Assembly: GCA_004369085.1 (NCBI GenBank) | Contig: ML210537.1 | Coordinates: forward strand, 7,231 to 17,767 | DNA from: Coprinopsis marcescibilis | Lineage: Eukaryota; Basidiomycota; Agaricomycetes; Agaricales; Psathyrellaceae | Reading direction: 5' to 3' | DNA: 10,537 bases | In this document: piece after piece, positions 7,267 through 10,537 of the stretch | Position numbering within the stretch: the stretch's first letter is position 1 | Layout: each line of letters opens with the position of its first letter | Program-made: the position numbers and the translations under genes | The notes under the pieces: model-generated | Database searches by the model: none | The model's input: only the letters and a program-made list of their open reading frames with translations | Told to the model about the DNA's origin: nothing

Positions 7267-7510
7267 ACCCCTCGACCACCCCCAATTACCCGAGACGGCA
7301 AGAAACTGTCCCCATCAATACGAATGTCAAATCTGCGGAGAAGAAGCACCCCGCCACCTTCCAGACGACGACGAATGCTGCCTCAACAAGCTTTACCCCA
7401 ACCGCCTTAAGAGCTCACGTGCTCGGTATTACGACGACGATCAAAACGACTGGAACTCTCACGCCTACGATTTTGACGACTACGGGAATTACGACGACCA
7501 CAGAGACTGA
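7016..7510 (+). CDS. Post-integrase ORF of the Gypsy element, C-terminal part in the +1 frame (function unknown)
   Basis: This frame is open from 6839 (after a TAA at 6836-6838), and its first ATG is at 7016. It runs to TGA at 7508-7510, about 20 bp before the polypurine tract. The 164 residues from the ATG contain a well-balanced hydrophobic/charged segment (about 1-95), a Cys cluster (C98, C104, C107, C121, C122; a CxxC within QICGEE), which could bind zinc, and a 27-residue tail with ten Asp and five Tyr. It overlaps the preceding frame by 251 bp. The simplest reading is that both are one ancestral protein of roughly 430 residues, broken by an extra A in the A6 run at 7011-7016. A genuine overlapping gene or programmed frameshift is possible but less likely. 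Confidence 0.55.
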   Translation: MLNEDQAEFHTTLHHVFLQWSKGENSRLPTDPAKPFYYRSDLPIQLPLSEMKDNDKILGRTLLRDLLPFGHIKKTVFSISEQPEPLDHPQLPETARNCPHQYECQICGEEAPRHLPDDDECCLNKLYPNRLKSSRARYYDDDQNDWNSHAYDFDDYGNYDDHRD

Positions 7511-7530
7511 AGTCAGGGGACTTCAAATCC

Positions 7531-7543
7531 AGAACGGGGGTAA
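7531..7543 (+). other. Polypurine tract of the Gypsy element
   Basis: AGAACGGGGGTAA directly precedes the TGTTACACC start of the LTR. It is purine-rich, as expected for the plus-strand primer. Just upstream a gaagtc/gacttc hairpin (7509-7524) overlaps the stop codon of the preceding frame. Confidence 0.75.
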
Positions 7544-8029
7544 TGTTACACCGCTTCCAACAGTGGAACATGACGATGAACGGGAACTTACGGATGAAGA
7601 CTATTTGGAAATACAGATGGAATATTTCCGGAAGCTTGGTATGTTTGATAACAAATCTATTGATACCCCTAACCGTCAAACCGGAGCTTGGGGATATTAT
7701 TAGATAGATAACAGACATGAGGATATGACATAGTACTTTTCTTTTCTTTTTAGGATGATAATGGATGGAACTTATCGATAACATCGATAAGAAGATAAGA
7801 ATTGTATATGTAAACTTACCTAGTTAGGTAGTTGTACTTTAGTTTCGATCTCGTTTTACTTTGTTTTACTCGATAGTTTGCGAATAAGACTTTGACTAGT
7901 CTTCCTCGTCAACGGATCGTCCTACTCAAAGACTTCGAATACTCAATCGTCTTGACATTCGCTTGTCTTGACTCTCTCACAAATTATCGTCAAACGACTT
8001 AGGCATATCTTTCGCCTTGCGTCATAACA
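7544..8029 (+). repeat. 3' LTR of the Gypsy element (486 bp)
   Basis: The limits are inferred: TGTTACACC follows a polypurine tract, and the segment ends in GTCATAACA, giving the 5-bp terminal inverted repeat TGTTA/TAACA. The partner LTR is outside the window, so identity cannot be tested. Composition also changes at 8029, from CpG-containing to CpG-poor DNA. Internal items are a T/C tract (7737-7751), a perfect 9-bp inverted repeat with a 3-nt spacer (7771-7791), a weak TATA-like gtatatg (7804-7810) and a duplicated gttttact (7853-7860, 7863-7870). The target duplication would begin cagtg at 8030. Confidence 0.8.
7771..7791. promoter_or_regulatory. Perfect 9-bp inverted repeat inside the Gypsy LTR
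   Basis: CTTATCGAT, three bases, then ATCGATAAG form a perfect dyad about 13 bp before a TATA-like sequence. It contains two ATCGAT sites. It may be a dimeric transcription-factor site in U3, but this rests on symmetry and position only. Confidence 0.4.
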
Positions 8030-8254
8030 CAGTGGCTGACTGTATGTGTCATCAACATAAGGTGGCAGTGCTGTCACTTCTTGTAACTGTTGAGTTGAGC
8101 TTGAGTCAGAAGAGCATTGTTGGTACAGCGCTAATCTATTGTTTGATCATCTCATCAATGGTTTCATACATGGAAGAAGTGTTGCCATAAAGTCATAGTT
8201 GATGTGTGAAGTGAATTTGCTTGGCATTTCTGATAAACAAATACTGAGATTCAT
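8030..8254. other. Non-coding DNA between the Gypsy LTR and the KDZ-like remnant
   Basis: No frame of note is open here. Stops are frequent in all + frames, and I could not align it to the transposase region that would normally precede the downstream remnant. It is CpG-poor like the DNA that follows. It may be decayed transposon sequence or an intron. Confidence 0.5.
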
Positions 8255-8795
8255 ATGTGTCTTTATACCAAACATATCGTCAATACGACAACGGAAGACA
8301 GAACATGGGAGGCAAAGCTGGCTCCTCTCTGCAAAGGCAATGTTTGCAGTCTCACCATGGATGAGGAGGTGCTAGGTGAAGGGTCAAAACAGCTGTCATG
8401 GATTTGGTCAATGTCAGGGACCGGATTCAATGAAATCAAAGAGTCAAACATCTGTATGTCCGATTCTCCTTCTTATTTTTTGTAACTCTCATGCAACACT
8501 CTCAGCTCTTTGTGTAGAATGGTGTAAGGCCAGGGCAAGGGTGCACAGGTGGCAAGAGGAGTGCATGTTGCTGGAGGAGGAGATGCGACAGGTGGTGGCC
8601 TTCTTTGATTGGGAGGTTGATCTGTGGAAGAACTGTGGTGCATCACATACTGGGGGTCTTGTCTCAGCCATATACGCAGTTGAGCACCCTGGCTTGATTC
8701 CCGAATTCTTTGAAATCCAGGTAGCATCGGCATGGGGGCTCTCCAATGGGAAACGAGCATATGCAGCAAACAAGCCTATAGTGCATGACATGTAA
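8255..8795 (+). pseudogene. C-terminal remnant of a KDZ-type transposase (two exons)
   Basis: KDZ (Kyakuja-Dileera-Zisupton) elements are DNA transposons expanded in agaricomycetes. From recalled family features, their C-termini carry a motif like LSWIW about 25-40 residues before a strongly conserved VEWCKARAR...RW.EE...L.EEMRRV..F stretch. Here exon 1 (frame open from 8237) has TWEAKLAPL, then LGEGSKQLSWIWSMSGTG. Exon 2 has LCVEWCKARARVHRWQEE, followed by EEEMRQVVAFFDWEVDLW and a tail ending at TAA 8793-8795. The two lie in different frames but join in phase if GT at 8454 and AG at 8505 are used. The catalytic domain and N-terminal cysteine clusters are absent, so this is only the 3' end of a gene whose upstream part is lost or unrecognisable. 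The stop could be native or premature. Identification is from motif memory, without a search. Confidence 0.68.
8454..8505 (+). other. Candidate 52-bp spliceosomal intron in the KDZ-like remnant
   Basis: It starts GTATGT, has a possible branch site in tGTAACt (8482-8485), and ends ctctcAG. Removal joins the exon 1 frame, phase 1, to the exon 2 frame as Ile-Ser-Leu-Cys-Val-Glu-Trp. Length, donor and acceptor are typical of agaricomycete introns. Confidence 0.65.
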
Positions 8796-9196
8796 GGCAC
8801 TGGATACTTGGGGTGATATTTCGACAAGGCTCTGATAGATGGAACAGTGGGTGCCTTCCGACAAGGACCCTTCACAACTGGTCAAGACTCTTGTTGATGG
8901 ACAGGATCTAGTTGTCTCATGTCATGTTTAAATTTCCGTGTTCATTTCATACCTTGGTCATTCTTTGTGTATTGTTGTTTAGCACTGTCATTTAGCATTT
9001 TGTCTTCGTTTATGTTTTTTTTGTTCATATGTCTACAAGTTTGCAAACACCAGTACCAGACGAGGTGCAATGCATGATCATCATTCGTTTTATGCATAAT
9101 AGCACAGCATTCTTGTTCGGATCTGGGACAGTGTAAAAAGAAGCACATCACCCTTGGGTGCATTCAGAAGTGTGTTGGCCCATCACTGCACTGTAT

Positions 9197-9212
9197 TGGG
9201 TGCATGCACCCA
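9197..9212. repeat. Perfect 16-bp palindrome
   Basis: TGGGTGCATGCACCCA is fully self-complementary. The core ttgggtgcat also occurs 42 bp upstream (9154-9163), giving a short direct repeat. Function unknown. Confidence 0.6.
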
Positions 9213-9391
9213 CCATCAGGCTGCCCTTCTCCCAAAGCTGATACTGGCATAGTGTTGCTAAGGGCACGCTGTTAGGATGCCACTCACCTGTTCTGTGTGA
9301 TTGATGGCAACAATGATTATCCAATTAAAATGTGAGCCAGCACAGTAGGGACTCACCAAATAATACATTACAAACCCAGGTTAGTGGTTCA

Positions 9392-9445
9392 AGGGACAAT
9401 GCACAATGGTTTCAGGCATGGTTCAAGAGATTGTGCATTATCCCT
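9392..9445. repeat. Inverted repeat, 16-bp arms with one mismatch, 22-nt loop
   Basis: The left arm 9392-9407 (agggacaatgcacaat) pairs with the right arm 9430-9445 (attgtgcattatccct) except at one position. A ggttcaag direct repeat sits just outside the left arm and in the loop before the right arm (9385-9392 and 9419-9426). It would form a stable hairpin in RNA or single-stranded DNA. It could be part of a decayed foldback element; function unknown. Confidence 0.6.
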
Positions 9446-9506
9446 ACAAAACCTAGTGTCCCTCCAGATGCACTTATGCACTTTGGCACTTAAGATTTAG
9501 CAAGAT

Positions 9507-9532
9507 TATGTCGACTCTCATGTGTTGACATA
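9507..9532. repeat. Small imperfect inverted repeat
   Basis: TATGTCGAC and GTTGACATA pair with one mismatch around an 8-nt loop. It is close to the larger hairpin at 9392-9445. It could be chance. Confidence 0.35.
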
Positions 9533-10084
9533 GTTTTGGTTTGGTTGAACTCACTTGAACTTCAACTCTTGAAGCAAGATTGAAGCTTGAAGGTATGCCA
9601 GTGCTTTCCAAAATGCTGGTTGCTGGTGCCAAGAGCGGCTTGATACATTCAATCAAAGGCGGCTTCTGGTGTAAACAACCACAAGAATTCAACAATGCCT
9701 GTGGGGAAATCAATTAACTCTTCGTCACCTACTACCATGATGTTCTATGTATGTTCCTCCTCTGCTCACCTTTCATGTCAAGCCACCCCAGAAAATGTTG
9801 TCCCGTGTTCACCACAGACAATGGTCCTAGGACAGAACTTGGCCCATGTTTGCCATAGCCAATTCTGAAGGAAAAATCGTCAGCTGACTTGAATCCTCTG
9901 TGCTGGATAGCTAAAGGTAAACACTCTAACCTTCATACATTCTTCTCTTGTCTAACACCCAGTTACTCAGAAATTGCTTGGCTAATTGCGCCCATCTTAA
10001 TTTTGGTCAGTTTAGTGTTGACATCCTCAGTATCATCTTATTTGGTCATGGTCATCTTTCTTGTCTTATTTGAGTGATAATCCC

Positions 10085-10160
10085 CTATCTTAATTGTACG
10101 CAACTATCTTAATTGTACACAACTGTCTTAATACTACTCGCCTGTCTTATTTGAGCCTGT
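10085..10160. repeat. Degenerating tandem repeat, 19-bp period, about four units
   Basis: Units start at 10085, 10104, 10123 and 10142. The first two differ at one base (ctatcttaattgtacgcaa versus ...acacaa). The third and fourth keep only the leading ctgtctta block. Similar cttaatt/cttattt words occur just upstream (9993-10000 and 10065-10072). Confidence 0.65.
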
Positions 10161-10309
10161 ATGTATCCCATTTGACCACGACATATTGGATGCTGATACT
10201 ATCTAGATAATAATAAGACAATGGTTATCTTAAAGTTATCAAAGCAAAATATTTAAAACAAAACAAAACTTGCTACAGCAAGGCTGTAGATAGAGCATCC
10301 AAGTGGGCA
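10161..10309. other. AT-rich stretch, no gene seen
   Basis: It contains a low-complexity A-rich run (aaaacaaaacaaaac, 10257-10270) followed by a small cttgct/agcaag hairpin. No coding frame is visible. Confidence 0.4.
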
Positions 10310-10537
10310 TCCGCATGAGCGGGAAGAAGAGTTAGATCATCGAGCAAGGCGTCCATGGTCCTTTACTGTATTTAACATCCAATATCTGGCGATAATATTC
10401 ATCTGTACTAATACATGCAATCGCGATCTATGGCGAGCATGTGAAACGCGGATTATGACACTGGTCGTCGTCGGTCGTGGCACAGTCGCTTGTACAGACG
10501 CGCTGTTGTTATAATCTTAGTCTTAGAGCGGACTTCC
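10310..10537. other. CpG-rich tail, unassigned
   Basis: The last 228 bp contain about 18 CpG, roughly six times the density of the preceding 2.2 kb, including gtcgtcgtcggtcg (10463-10476). No long frame or recognisable motif is present. It may be the edge of another element, a gene-proximal region or simply unmutated DNA. The window ends before this can be decided. Confidence 0.4.

Larger units (their letters stand above)
4611..8029 (+). mobile_element. Ty3/Gypsy chromovirus, 3' half (5' half outside the window)
   Basis: The segment holds the integrase, GPF module and chromodomain of a Gypsy pol, then an extra downstream reading frame, a polypurine tract and an LTR. The gag, protease, reverse transcriptase and RNase H must lie upstream of the Copia insertion, beyond the window start. 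The chromodomain at the integrase C-terminus defines the chromovirus clade, in which it is thought to tether integration to histone-marked chromatin. The copy is defective: it is split by the Copia element, its integrase lacks the catalytic Glu, and it carries one stop in pol and one frameshift in the downstream frame. Confidence 0.92.
8796..10084. other. CpG-poor region without a convincing gene
   Basis: About 1.3 kb follow the KDZ-like remnant. All frames are short, and none shows a domain, a coiled coil or consistent coding character. The longest reverse-strand frame (9474-9713, 79 codons) overlaps a 52-codon forward frame (9559-9717), and neither resembles anything known to me. The stretch contains T-rich tracts (about 9000-9025), a 16-bp palindrome (9197-9212), a hairpin-forming inverted repeat (9392-9445) and a smaller one (9507-9532). 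It is most likely decayed transposon or intergenic DNA. Confidence 0.55.

Noticed and set aside
7407..7784. Frames of about 94-125 codons crossing the Gypsy LTR start
   Set aside because: They run through the polypurine tract into the LTR. The forward one is partly another frame of the gacgac-rich tail.
8376..8505. N-terminal part of the 139-codon forward frame before the splice acceptor
   Set aside because: Residues before Leu-Cys-Val-Glu-Trp do not match the KDZ-like pattern, whereas the overlapping frame upstream does. This part is exon 1 in the wrong frame plus the intron.
8473..8885. Reverse-strand frames of 73-128 codons over the KDZ-like exon
   Set aside because: They are antisense to a recognisable conserved stretch, with no motif of their own.
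9474..9717. A 79-codon reverse frame and a 52-codon forward frame (9559-9717, ATG at 9595)
   Set aside because: They overlap each other. Neither has homology that I recognise, a convincing start context or a supporting neighbour; length is compatible with chance.
9889..10077. 62-codon forward frame with a hydrophobic second half
   Set aside because: It looks like a membrane segment, but the underlying DNA is T-rich and repetitive (ctta/ttatttg words), which gives hydrophobic residues by composition alone.
10463..10476. gtcgtcgtcggtcg as a trinucleotide microsatellite
   Set aside because: Only about three units, too short to call a repeat array.
1..10537. tRNA, rRNA or CRISPR array
   Set aside because: No cloverleaf-compatible segment, no rRNA-like sequence and no regularly spaced direct repeats with unique spacers were found on reading both strands.

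Overview
The window looks like a transposon graveyard from a basidiomycete fungus, most likely an agaricomycete. The reasons are a chromodomain-bearing Ty3/Gypsy element (chromovirus), a Ty1/Copia element of fungal type, a remnant resembling the C-terminus of a KDZ transposase (a DNA-transposon family abundant in agaricomycetes), and a candidate 52-bp spliceosomal intron. I see no ordinary cellular gene, tRNA, rRNA or CRISPR array.

Positions 1-4610: a nearly full-length Copia retrotransposon on the + strand. The last 95 bp of its 5' LTR open the window. They are followed by a primer-binding site matching the initiator-Met tRNA anticodon arm, a single intact 1394-codon gag-pol frame (210-4394), a polypurine tract and a complete 209-bp 3' LTR (4402-4610). 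The visible LTR overlap is identical (95/95), so the insertion looks young. However, the integrase has Asn in place of its second catalytic Asp.

Positions 4611-8029: the 3' half of a chromovirus into which the Copia element inserted. Its pol frame is open right up to the junction, which places the insertion inside pol just before the integrase. The integrase HHCC zinc finger, GPF motif and chromodomain are recognisable. The catalytic Glu has become Ala and a TGA interrupts the frame at 5512. Between pol and the 3' LTR lies an unusual downstream reading frame (6220 to 7510). It has a coiled-coil-like N-terminal part, a Pro-rich linker, a Cys cluster and an Asp/Tyr-rich tail, and is split by an apparent single-base frameshift. 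A polypurine tract and a 486-bp LTR (7544-8029, TGTTA...TAACA) close the element. Its gag, protease, RT and RNase H lie upstream of the window.

Positions 8030-10537: older, CpG-poor DNA holding a KDZ-like C-terminal remnant in two exons (8255-8795), followed by about 1.7 kb with no convincing gene but with several small inverted and tandem repeats. The final ~230 bp is CpG-rich again and unassigned.

Inferred order of events: an old KDZ-type transposon decayed, the chromovirus inserted next to or inside it, and the Copia element then inserted into the chromovirus pol gene. Both retroelement integrases have lost a catalytic residue, so neither copy should be able to move by itself.
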